DNA of 64,000 bases from Dallia pectoralis (Eukaryota > Chordata > Actinopteri > Esociformes > Umbridae). Positions within the stretch are counted from its first letter, which is position 1; every line of letters starts with the position of its first letter. The notes beneath the pieces were generated by a model that was given only the letters and a program-made list of their open reading frames with translations, was not told the origin of the DNA and made no database searches. The DNA lies in contig CM055755.1 in NCBI GenBank assembly GCA_029465975.1, positions 4,907,138 through 4,971,137 of the forward strand, read 5' to 3'. Of the stretch, positions 9,701-19,734 are shown one piece after another. The position numbers and the translations under genes were made by a program.

Positions 9701-12600
9701 TCCAATGAAATGAGGATCTGGCAGGCCTTTACAATCTGAGGGCAACTCATTCTCTGAAAGAATATACATATTTAGGGAGTTACCATTTGCTGGATGTTGG
9801 AGTTATTTTGACTAACTTGGTGGAGCTCCATTTCCCTTTTAATTTTTAAAGCTTTCTTCCAGGCTCTGTCTTCCTGTCCCTCCCCCCCTCTTTATTCTGT
9901 CCTCGTCACACCCTTTATCGCTGACGTCATCCTCTCCTATTCCCTCCATTTGTCAGGGTCACACGGATGAGCTGTGGGGCCTGGACGCCCATCCCTCCAT
10001 GGAGCAGTTTGTGACCTGTGCGCAGGACAAGCAGGTCCACCTATGGGACACCAACTCCCATCAGCCTCTCTGGAGCAAGCCCATCGAGGTGCGCCATCTT
10101 CTGCATGGCTTTGTTTTTAAATACGAGCTTCAAATAGGTTTAGATTGACGTTCTGGCTTAATCTCAAAAGGTCTCCTGTCCTTTTCTCTGTGTTCGTGAG
10201 CCACATGGCATTTCGTTCTTATACGACATCAATGCTGAAGATTGTTGTTAATTATTTTATTTTCTCTTGGCCCTTTTTGTTTATCCTTGTAAAAATAATA
10301 ATGAACATTGAAATTGTCACCGCGTAATAATTTTAAATGTAGTATGAACGACAAATGCGATGCACACAGATCAAACATAAAACTGCGTAAATACAAACAC
10401 ACTCACACAATATCGGTGAAAAAGTATTATATTTATAATAACTAATCCTGAAAAAAAAAACGTTTACAATTCATTGAGCTCGTCCAATAGCATTTGAGTA
10501 TGTTCTACCTCCTGCAGCTTCAGCTCAAATGCCAATTATTTGATTGAACATGACACATTGCTGATATTCGTTAATTTTCCCATCATGCATCCCCAGGACG
10601 GGGGGCGCTCTGCGGGGTTCCATCCCACTGGATCGGTGCTGGCAGTGGGGACCATGACGGGAAGGTACTGAACATCCTCAGATTTGGGCTTGTTGGCTGT
10701 CTCTTATTGGACGACACCGCGGTGATGTGTCATCCACTTTGTTTAGACAGGATGAATCTGTCATTCTGGCCCTTAAATGTTGTCTGTCATTCCTCATCCT
10801 GTCTGTGTCTGCATGTGGTTGGTTCTGGCCCTTAAATGTTGTCTGTCATTCCTCATCCTGTCTGTGTCTGCATGTGGTTGGTTCTGGTCCCTAAATGTTG
10901 TCTGTCATTCATCATCCTGTCTGTGTCTGCATGTGGTTGGTTCTGGTCCCTAAATGTTGTCTGTCATTCCTCATCCTGTCTGTGTCTGCATGTGGTTGGT
11001 TCTGGTCCCTAAATGTTGTCTGTGTCATTCCTCATCCTGTCTGTGTGTCCGCAGGTGGTTGGTTCTGGACACTGACAAAGGGGACCTGGTCTCCATGCAC
11101 ACAGATGGAAACGAGATCATCTCTAATGTCAAGTACTCTCCAGGTACTAAGCAAGTCTATTTGCCGTCTCTCTCTGCAAATAGCTTATCTGTCTGTTTGA
11201 AACATTAAGGTATGATGCTTTTGTCGCACCCCTGCTCTACAGTCACGTTGACAAACTTTTCTGCTCCTAGATGGCAACTTCCTTGCCATTGGTTCCCATG
11301 ACAACTTTGTTTACATCTACGCCGTGACCGAGAATGGCAAGAAGTACAGCCGTGTGGGCAAATGTACTGTAAGTAGTTAAGCTCATTCGTGGATAATTGT
11401 CACATGCATCTACTGTGCGTGTGTTCGTGCGTGTGTTCGCACGTGTGTAACTGTTCTGAAGACTTCTTTTTTTTAGTTTTTACTGTCTTTTCCATACAGG
11501 GTCATTCCAGTTTCGTCACCCATCTGGACTGGTCGGTCAACAGCCAGTACATTGTAACTAACTCAGGGGACTACGAAATCCTATTCTGTGAGTTACCTTC
11601 GTTCACGCCGAACGCTCTGTTACGGTCATGTTATGTTTGGGTTGGGGTTCATCAGTGGTTTCTTCTGCTTGTGGTTGAATCTTAAAGGGGAAGCTTCCAG
11701 CTGCAAACACGTGACAAACATGGATGTAGTTCGTAATATGGAGTGGGCCTCCTCCACTTGTGTTCTGGGCTTCAGCGTCTTCGGTGAGTCACCACTTCCT
11801 GCTTGCGAGGACACTCGTGTTTAATCGCCTCTCTGTTGGGTGACCGAGGACACTGTATCTGTTTTTCTGGTTCTGTCACGTAAGCGTGTCTTGTTTTTTT
11901 CCCGTCGGTGTGTCTTTAGGCGTCTGGCCAGACGGTGCTGATGGCACAGACATCAACGCCGTGTGCCGGTCACATGACGCCTCCCTGCTGGTTTCTGCTG
12001 ATGATTTTGGCAAGGTGCACCTGTTCTCCAATCCCTGCTCTCAGCCACGGGTATGCTCCTCCTCCTCATTTGCATACTTGTCGTCTTTTTTTTCAACAGT
12101 TTTCATACACAAGTTATCGGCTCGAGGGAAAGTGTTGACTTCATCTTAATTTTAAGGGCCACTGTGTAGAATCCTGGCCCTAAACAATCACACATCTCGT
12201 CTCCTCGCCTTTCGCGTCTCCTCGCCTTCCTGTGTCGTACTAGCTTGTCCAGGGTGGTTTAGTGTGATGAGGGTAGTCCTGTGACTCTCTTAACGCGTGT
12301 ATCCTGAGGTTACGAGAAACTTTAAATGGGGAATATTTTAGTCCCTCTATTTTGTAGAAAAATCTAATCGACGACTACTGTTCACTTGGTTGTTCTACAG
12401 TAGAAATCATACATATTGCAAATATTTAGGGTTCACATCTGTGTTCTGACCCCTCTCCGTGTGACCCCCGCCAGGCCCTGAGCCACGTCTACGGTGGCCA
12501 CAGCAGTCACGTGACCAACGTTGCCTTTCTCCATGACGACAGTCACCTGATCTCCACCGGGGGGAAGGACACCAGCATCCTTCAGTGGGTGGTCGCCTAA
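220..12600 (+). CDS. eml2: EML2, echinoderm microtubule-associated protein-like 2 (5' end outside window)
   Basis: EML proteins bind microtubules through a HELP motif and tandem WD40 propellers (family knowledge). Twenty exons were placed by reading splice sites: 220-403, 665-769, 4968-4990, 5710-5839, 6111-6260, 6892-6961, 7226-7336, 7514-7609, 7711-7845, 8292-8391, 8733-8887, 9200-9325, 9957-10088, 10597-10664, 11055-11143, 11271-11368, 11500-11587, 11688-11783, 11920-12050, 12475-12600. All have AG/GT borders and join in one frame of 736 complete codons ending in TAA. The protein reads basic Ser-rich linker, HELP motif, then WD repeats to a C-terminal LQWVVA. EML2 is preferred over EML1/3/4 because the linker and last repeats resemble human EML2 as remembered and gpr4 and nova2 lie downstream, as in human. 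The first exon starts inside a codon, so the N-terminal trimerising coiled coil is upstream of the window. No stop or frameshift was seen. Confidence 0.95.
801..1295. repeat. 35-bp minisatellite, about 14 copies
   Basis: The unit has the form ACCATTAACCATCAGATCAC followed by TGACCCAGCACAGAC, with variants (GCTAACC, AAAACAC, GAACAGATG). It starts about 30 bases after the donor of the 665-769 exon, inside an eml2 intron. Left copies are more diverged than central ones, as usual for minisatellites that expand from the middle. Confidence 0.95.
2621..2825 (+). promoter_or_regulatory. eml2: Candidate internal promoter and alternative first exon of eml2
   Basis: Within the 4.2-kb intron, a GC-richer patch holds a GC box (GGGGCGG at 2632-2638), an ETS-like AGGAAGTG at 2651 and an inverted CCAAT (ATTGG, 2666-2670). 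About 140 bases downstream, an ATG at 2809 begins MKKSI and runs into a consensus donor (ATCAG|GTAAAT, exon end 2825). The exon ends two bases into a codon, the same phase as the 665-769 exon, so it could splice straight to 4968 in frame. Human EML2 has short isoforms starting from alternative first exons. This is inference from motifs and phase; chance phase agreement is about one in three. Confidence 0.35.
4428..4570. repeat. 13-bp GC-rich minisatellite, about 11 copies
   Basis: The unit GGTGCTGCAGGGA is repeated almost perfectly in an eml2 intron; one copy carries GGGG in place of GGAG. Each copy holds a PstI-type CTGCAG palindrome. The apparent reading frames through it (Cys/Arg/Gly/Ala-rich) are products of the repeat. 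Confidence 0.95.
4968..4990 (+). CDS. eml2: eml2 23-nt microexon
   Basis: A 23-nt exon is flanked by a strong pyrimidine tract plus CAG acceptor (to 4967) and a GTATGT donor at 4991. It supplies S-KECSINA-E and joins the serine-rich exon ending at 769 to the HELP exon at 5710 with both codon phases satisfied (1 + 21 + 1 nt). Because 23 is not a multiple of three, skipping it would shift the frame and so would not make a normal short isoform. It is isolated by a 4.2-kb intron on the left and a 0.7-kb intron on the right. The call rests on splice signals and frame, not on recognised homology of the eight residues. Confidence 0.7.
5710..6260 (+). CDS. eml2: eml2 HELP-motif exons (5710-5839 and 6111-6260)
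   Basis: The first exon reads EDGYVRMFLRGRPVTMQIP and ends LKLQWV. The next continues YGYRGRDCRSNLYLLPTGEI and then YHYLGHNDDVKC-like residues (QQQRHYLGHNDDVKC). This is the hydrophobic EML protein (HELP) motif, which in EML1 is built into the tandem atypical propeller and is needed for tubulin binding (family knowledge). The junction 5839/6111 splits a Val codon as GT|G. The tail of the second exon starts the first WD repeat. The motif is intact. Confidence 0.93.
6892..12600 (+). CDS. eml2: eml2 WD40 tandem propeller exons
   Basis: Exons from 6892 onward encode successive WD repeats that in EMLs form two linked beta-propellers (TAPE fold). Visible repeat marks include LPPHVRVWDSVSLNTLHIIG, HILSVWNWQKEK, FHPMDANLIVTCGKSHLNFW, GDSSGNIFVWAKG, GGGKDRRLVLWDHEY, DELWGLDAHPSMEQFVTCAQ with VHLWDT, GFHPTGSVLAVGTMTGRWLV, HSSFVTHLDWSVNSQYIVTN, ADDFGKVHLFSNPC, and GGKDTSILQWVVA at the end. 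The order and spacing follow human EML2 closely from remembered family sequence. No repeat is missing and no catalytic function is expected. Confidence 0.93.
9478..9737. repeat. 39-bp minisatellite, about 6.7 copies
   Basis: The unit begins GAGGATCTGGCAGGCCTTTA and continues CAATCTCATCCAATGAAAT. Copies after the first are essentially identical. It sits in the eml2 intron between exons 9200-9325 and 9957-10088. The period is divisible by three and carries no stop in one frame on each strand, giving artificial 13-residue repeat reading frames both ways. Confidence 0.95.
10766..11064 (+). repeat. 59-bp minisatellite running into an eml2 exon
   Basis: Units start at 10766, 10825, 10884, 10943 and 11002 (exact 59-bp spacing). 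The last carries a 4-bp insertion and merges with the acceptor and first bases of exon 11055-11143. Each unit ends TGTCTGCATGTGGTTGG, matching the true junction TGTCCGCAG|GTGGTTGG except for C to T and for the acceptor G, which is T. The array is therefore a set of partial copies of the junction with the acceptor AG destroyed. Confidence 0.92.
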
Positions 12601-12639
12601 GCAAAATGGCTGCATCAGTCCCTGCCTGTTGCCTCCTCC

Positions 12640-12656
12640 CCACCAGAGGGCAGCAC
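12640..12656 (+). promoter_or_regulatory. CTCF-like motif, forward orientation
   Basis: CCACCAGAGGGCAGCAC fits the vertebrate CTCF core (CCASYAGRKGGCRS) at every core position. It lies in the eml2 3' UTR, 40 bases after the stop codon. A weaker CTAGGTGG match follows near 12745. Occupancy cannot be known from sequence. Confidence 0.5.
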
Positions 12657-12956
12657 TGCTGTGCCTATGATAACACCAACCTCTAAAGGCCTTCGCGCCG
12701 CGCTCCTGTCTGTCTTGGTGTACTGTTATTGTCCTGCTGTGTCGCTAGGTGGGGCGATAACCTTAGAATTAGCATGTTGAGGCTATTTAAAGAGTTGTAT
12801 CTCCTATTTATGAGGTCTATGGAGATATTATACGATGAAGTTTATCACAGTGGCTGTAGTATTTTAATATTAAACGTGGTGTGATGGTGTCGTCCCTAGC
12901 ACCTGATACGTATTTAGAATTGAGCTTTCGGCGGTGCTTTGCCTTTTTGTTTTGTT

Positions 12957-12962
12957 AATAAA
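12957..12962 (+). terminator. eml2: eml2 polyadenylation signal
   Basis: AATAAA lies 357 bases after the eml2 stop codon, inside a T-rich stretch and followed by GTTTACAACC. A second AATAAA at 13478-13483 could serve a longer 3' UTR. The 12601-12956 region is read as the 3' UTR. Confidence 0.7.
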
Positions 12963-15900
12963 GTTTACAACCAAAATGCTTTTGAATACTTTGGCAATGA
13001 TGATGACAAACGAAATGCTGTGAAATGTGGCGTTAAACGAAGAATGTGAATTGTGATGCATTAATACAAATATCCCGCCTTCTGAGTTGATATTTGGATA
13101 TGTACTGTATTTACTCTTTCCCTGTTGACGGACTGGTATCCACAGAAACAAATAAACCAGATTTGCTGTGGTAGATAATGAATATATTAAGTACGCCACG
13201 AACGGTTTGTAATCTTTGTACTGTACTCACGTGACTTCCATGAAACGATAGAATACAACGCACGTTCAACGCTGTGTGCATGTGTCTCGGTGGTACACAC
13301 AGTAGTATTTTCACAACTGTACTTTGCTGTGTGTTGCCACAGTTTCCATTTGACCGTGAACATTAACGTGCTTGCCACCATAACACCATTTTTCACCTAT
13401 TGTCTGACCTACATAACCTGTTGTTATGGTTCGTGTGTGTGCTGTTGACAGTTAACACACGTCCCCAGCAAGGTCACAATAAAACTCCCAAGACAATATT
13501 AACAGATTTTCGTCCTTTGTGTTCGGATCCTGCTGCGATGTTTTCGTTTCTCTCCTGAACCCTGGATCGTTCAACCGGTCGTTCAGATTACCAAATAGAC
13601 GGGACTGCTAGAGCACACATGCGAGAGTTTATTTGAGGGAAAACACTGGAGTGCTTTGTTTCCAGGTGTTATTCCCATAACAACGCGGCTATTTGGAATG
13701 CATGCCTTCATCGATATTCCTGTTTTACAGTACGCTACGCAAACAGTCCGCTGCCTTCACTTGTTCCAAACTGCTGAGCTGTATTGTGTAAAACAGAACT
13801 AACAAACCCAAGCGGCCGGGTTAGTCGGTTTTGATCTTCAAAGAGGAAGTGGGCAATTGGTTGCTGGGCAACAGCTGGGTTGATGCTGCAGCGACTGTCT
13901 AAGGGACCTGATGTGTGGGAACAATAATCTGTCTGTTTCCAGGGCTCCTTGAGGCCTTCTCAAGCTGCTCCCTTCGTGGTCTGTGACAAGTTACTGAGGT
14001 TTCTGGAGTGGGATAGGACTCCGCAGATGTGCCAAGCAGCTGCTTGTCAGGTTGCTTTGAAATTTTCGCCCCACGGAGAACTGGAAAAGATCTAGTCACG
14101 GAAGTTTGTCTTCACCCAGCCATTTCTGCTAATGTCTTAAGGTTGATAACAAAAATGTGTGGATAAGTAATTAAGGTATTGAAGACAACTTGGTTACCAT
14201 TGGAAATGTCTACTGTGGCCTGAAGCACAGCTTACAATATCTTCAACATTGACCTCATTGTCCAAGTTATTATACAAACTTTTGGCAACTGCTCTGGCTG
14301 AAAAATGAGTGACTATATTCTTCCATGTAACTTGTTATGTCATGTTTTGTGTAAGATTTATTTTGTCAGTTATCAAACATAATACTGTGTGAGGGGTCAA
14401 TGTGTGCAGGGTCAAGAATCAGCAAAATAAATATAAGTTGTTTTTCTCCGCTTTCAGGACTATGGTCTCAGAAATATTCATTGCCAACAAAAATGTCTTC
14501 TGCTCCTATGCTAAACCGTTTCTAACAAACCTGTGTTTATTAAAGGTTTAGTCAAATACCGAGGACATACAAATACACGTTAAACGATTAGCCTTTTTGT
14601 CTAATTCGCAGCACAAGCCCCGCTTGGGAAGGGCTTTAATTCTGACTGCAAGGTGCCTGTCTAATGAATAATAAATAGGCTGACACTGATGCAGGCCCGA
14701 GAAAGACCACAAGGGGGTCGTCTTTCCCATCTGACCTATATGTGGTGCGTATCAGATGTCCAGGAGCAATTCCATCAACAGCCAATTCCCAGGAACCATT
14801 GACAGTGTTGAATAATGGAACATTTAACACCAACATACGTTGAAAATATTTCGTTATATAGTGGGATTTCTGCACATTTCTGTATAAATGAAAGTACAAT
14901 GGAACAAACCCTCATAAAACCAAGTGTTTTTTAACAGGGAAGTGGGAATATTGTCGGCTGGATGTTTATTCATTAGATATAGTGATTTGGGACAGAAAAT
15001 AAGAAGATTATCCAAACCGGTCCAAACTAAACAGGGTCGAGTGGCAGTGGTTGACTTGGATCTCCCACAGGACATAAAAGGACACTAGACATCTATTTCT
15101 CTCTGACACATCTGTCCCATGCTGATTCTGCTTGACATGTTTCTTTATTTTTCTTGTAGATCCAATTTTACCCCCCAGGTTAGTGGTATCCTATTCATAT
15201 TTACGAGGTTGTCTTATTGCAGGTACTCCTGGGCTTGGATGAGTCCAGAATTGAGATGTTTACTACCACTCAAAGGTTCGACGTCACATAGAAGTGTGCT
15301 TTCTCTGCATTTTTCGTCCATTAAAATAACATTAAATTGATCAGAAATACATTGTAGACATTGTTAATGTTGTTGATGACTGATGTAGCTGGATATTTTT
15401 CAATTAAACATCTGCGTCTGTACAGAGGAACATTATCAGCAACCATCACTCCTGAGTTTCAATTGCACAAATTATAAATCCATTTCTGTAGATTTTCATT
15501 ACCAATATGTCATTCCAAAGTAATTTTTTTTGGTGTCAATTATTTAGATGTAGGGAGCATTGCATATCAAAATGTTCAAATGTGTGTATAAATAAAACAT
15601 AACGGTAGGGTGTGATTACATCCCTTTCTGAAAAAGACACGAGTGTGTCATTTAAACATGTGCTCGTTGTTGTTTATGAAGTTTCAGATGCTTGAACCCG
15701 GCTGGCTGACCCCGGTTCAGCCAGTGTGGTTGCAGCTGTGAGCCGTCCAACACTTTGTTTACAATGCGAGCGTGTTATGGAAAACGGGACGTCAAATTAA
15801 TAAAACAAGGCACTCATATAACAAGCACAAATGAACTGAGACGTGATTGGCCCAGGGGCAAGGCACAGACATGGCCAAAAATGTGTGACCCAGAAATACT

Positions 15901-18900
15901 ATTCATTGGTACTGCAGGGACTTTATCTGCGCAGGTGGAACTTTTGAGATGTCTGCTTATAGCATGAGAGCAGGTGCATTATGTAAATCATACCGCTTTA
16001 GAGTAAAAAAGTCCAGACGTTTATGTTCCTCTCCTCAATGCAGTAACATAAGCAGTATGACAGGAATGACTGTCCTGAATTCCACTTATTGTCCTGAATT
16101 CAACTTATTTTTCAGGGGGCGACACACAGTGCCTATGGGAAGTTTCTCAGAGTTTTATGCAATTTAATTCGGATTTTTTACCCCCACTAATCTTGACCAT
16201 ATGTTGTGTTGGGAAAGAAAATTGAGTATTGAAAACACAAAAAGTCAGATTGGATTAGTTTCCACCTCTTTGAGTTTATATGGAGGACCCTCTGACAATA
16301 TTTTCAATATTTGTTGGAATTCGTCTGTTTGCACAACTAGACTCTGACCATTCTTCATTAGCGTCCTACTGTTCAAGCGTTGTCATGTTTGGGGAGCGTT
16401 GATGGACAGCAACTTACAAGTGCGGCCCATTATCTAGTCGATTTCGGTTGGAGCTCAGCCTGGGTCACTCAAGGACATTTAGCTTTTAAAATTCCTCAGT
16501 GACTCGGCTGTGACTTTGCTGTGCGCTTTGGGTCGTTGTTATTCTCAAAGGTCAACTATGGTACTCTCTTCAACTGGGTTTCTTTAAGAACTTGTACACT
16601 GGGTCGGGCGGTGGGGCGTGTCGGTAGAGATGTATCCAATTAAATATTACAGTTTTGTATTTGAAATATACATACACATTTTTTATTTACGACATCTACA
16701 TTTAAAAGATCCTATTTTGAAAAACATGATACTCGGAAGCACCGACACAACAAGATTGGAAAATCAATCAAGGTGGCGTAGACGTTCACTGCAACTATGC
16801 AATTGAGGTCCCTAAGGACTTACGGTAAATAATGTCCTGGTGCTGAAATCAGCCCAAGATAAATCATGGCTGTGAGTCATGTAATATTTGTAGGTTACAC
16901 TATTCTATTGTGTGTAAACTGAGTGTGTATTTTTATCATGGACTCCATGTGTTCTTGTCACATGGTTGACGTATATCCAGTACTTGCTGAGTGACATGGC
17001 AGGAGGAGCACAATATAAGTTGTGAAAATAATATATTGTGAACAAAAACAACGTGCACCTGGCAATCTAGCGTCTGATCTCACGAGGGAATTGTAAGTCT
17101 TTCTGCAACAATAGACTACATTGCTGCGTAGATGTAGGTAAGTTGTATTTGCCTAATTCTTTCAGATTTAAATTTCATGGGAGACTTGGCAAAGTGGGGT
17201 TCACAATTAAGTCAACTTAATTTTTAGTTAGTTTTCCTGACAATAACAATCTCTTCCTCTTGTCGTCTTTCACAGTATCATGAGAACTCATTAAGAGACA
17301 GTTTATGACAGCCCCTGTATAGTTGCTGAGATTCAGCAGGGCTTCTGGCATTACACCACATGCTGAATACCTTGGTTTAGACTAATATATCAATAAAGTT
17401 GTGCTTCATACTTTCATAATGAAGCCTACAGTTCACCAGACTGGCTTTCATAGACTTTCATTGACACATTTACCTATGTGTTAAAAACCTACCAATGTGC
17501 ATATATTCACAACGGAGCCCATCCATATAACTCAAATGTTTATCGTTCAATCGTAAAAAACGGATCGCATTCCCATGTGGACTATTATGTTACGTATCCT
17601 GATAGGCATTCTGGTCTTCAGTTTGGTTTTTATTCAGCCTTTGTGTGTACCAAGTAAAAGTCCATGTTTACCAGGGCAAACAAGCATTTTGATTCTGTCC
17701 ATTCTTATACATGTCTAGAGGTCAAGATAGATGTGTCGCTATCTTCTTCTCAGATCATTCAGTCAGCAGTTTCTATCACGCCTGGACTACAATGGCATTA
17801 TCTGTTTGAATGCAACTGGCGAAACACTGAAATCATTGGATACAGTTTATCATAGCACATTGTGCTTTAAAGGAATCTTAGCCATTCCTTTTGTCTCTGC
17901 ACATTTAAGTAAATCAGCTTGATGCGTTGTTGTTTTGCATTTGTCGACTAATCCCAGAAATTTCGAAAAAAAGATTGATGAATTGGTACCTATGAGAAAG
18001 TTCAGAAGGATATCTATGGACCCCACTTTTTCACCCTGCTAGTGGTGGCAATATATTTTGGGCTGTGAACGCATTAATAGCAAAACAATTTACTGGCATA
18101 AAGCTGTAGGATTGTCAGTGTATACTTCCTGTTTCAGTGTCAGAGATACTGTGTTTTGTGTTGTATAAATCAGCTACAAACAACTAAGGAATGGAACATA
18201 GACCAGAAATTATGTCTGAATGGTACTACAGCACCAAAGAGGTTAAGAGGAAAATATGGTTTATCTATAAAAGATATTCAGACATAACCCTTCAAGTATT
18301 TTTTTGTTTTCTTTTATTTCTTATTTCTCTTGGCATGTGTGTGTTTAGATATTTTTCTGGTAATTAGGGCTGTGGGTATGTAACTATCTTGTAGACTCAT
18401 TGGATCTTGTCCCTTGCTGTCTGGAGGTTTGATCTGGGCGCGCGTGCATTGGAGGCGTTCCCCTTGTCACAGTAGCCGGTCATGATGGGTGGGGTAGATA
18501 CCTCGTGTTCTCGCTGTCTCTAACTTTCTACCCCGGCCCCCACTCTCACTCCCCCACTCTCTCTTTCACTCCACGCACGCACGCACACAGTCACACATTA
18601 AGAAACCCCCATTTGTATTATATATCTAGTCTTTATAATAATACTAACAACAAATGGAGTCCACATCTGAGAGAGACATCTGAGATTATCCTAACGATTG
18701 CTTATTTTTTATACAACTACTAATCAGAATAACGGCGTGCCTTTTCTGTCTTTTCTGCGCATGCGTTATATCCGTGACGTCGTCGGACTACTATACTTCT
18801 AAAATAAAACCAACAACCGAAGTTTCCGCCACCGGGCAGGTTGCTGGGTTTATCTACATTGGTTTTTGTAGTCATACAGAATTGTAATGCTTATTTTTTT

Positions 18901-19250
18901 CCGAACATTTTTTGGCGTCACATTCACTGTTTAACAGCACATCAAATCATCCATAATTAAGTCATACAGACTACTCACTCTCTTACCCCTAAAGGCCAGT
19001 TGTATCTCTCATCTGGTGCAATACACGAGTTTCCCTGGAATGGATCTATACATGCACCGCAAAAAAGGGGAGATGTCTCTTTTAATGGACTGTATAATGA
19101 CATTGTTGCCTGGATGTGGGATAAGTGTGATTGATGTACGGACAGAGGGGCCATTTTTTCAACAGGTTTCATTTCACATTTTCTCATGTCCACCATTACT
19201 TTATGATCATGTATGACTAGTGCATGTCAGAAATGTAATCACTTTCTCTC
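12963..19250. other. Intergenic stretch downstream of eml2
   Basis: This stretch is AT-rich with only short chance reading frames. No conserved coding pattern, RNA gene or clear transposon was seen. Around 16115-16260 the text resembles a worn transposon end but could not be assigned. A CACGCACGCACACAC-type tract occurs near 18570-18595. Confidence 0.6.
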
Positions 19251-19269
19251 ATTGTCTTTCTCACCCTCA

Positions 19270-19386
19270 TCTACACACGCGCACAGACAAACACACGCAC
19301 GATCACACACAGACACACGCACGCACGCGCGCGCGCAAACACACACAGACACACAAACAAACACATAGACAAACACACGCACGCAC
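19270..19386. repeat. Imperfect CA/CGCA microsatellite
   Basis: Interrupted ACAC, ACGC and GCGCGC runs extend over about 115 bases, just upstream of the exon-like block at 19.5 kb. The alternating purine-pyrimidine tract could adopt Z-form DNA (inference). Confidence 0.85.
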
Positions 19387-19515
19387 TCTCAATGTATGTT
19401 TGTCTTACACCGAACTTAAAGTGCGTTTCTTGTATGATTTCCGGCGATAACCCGCTGTTTGCGGCATGAGGAAGCGTTCCGCCCGATAGTCTCCAGTGTG
19501 CAGAGAGTGGACGTC

Positions 19516-19727
19516 TATATACCGCTGGGGCACTTATTCTGGCTGCGCTGTTGGCGCAAAATCCATATGGACTTTAAGGAGGAGAGCGAAGGATTGTCAT
19601 CTCCATGGACTCGATACGGCGCCCGATTATCTCGTAAAGGGGGTGAGGATTACACAGTCGAGTCAACGAAACAGTTTCACTATGGACAATATCGGGTTAT
19701 GGAGACTGAGACCAAACGGAGCAGAAT
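19516..19727 (+). other. Orphan exon-like block with TATA-like box and strong donor
   Basis: TATATA at 19516-19521 is followed by a CpG-richer stretch. An ATG at 19567 (MDFKEESEGL...) stays open for 53 codons up to a consensus donor, AGAAT|GTGAGT, at 19727/19728; the frame meets a stop soon after the donor. Base composition differs from the AT-rich flanks. It could be a first exon of an unrecognised gene, a non-coding leader exon of gpr4 24 kb downstream, or chance. The protein piece was not recognised and no partner exon was found. Confidence 0.28.
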
Positions 19728-19734
19728 GTGAGTG

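Noticed and set aside
9484..9750. 13-residue repeat proteins on both strands
   Set aside because: A 39-bp satellite without a stop gives open frames automatically; there is no start context or splice support.
16115..16260. Possible Tc1 end (CAGTGCCTATGGGAAG)
   Set aside because: The match to known fish transposon ends is weak and no matching terminus or transposase fragment was found.
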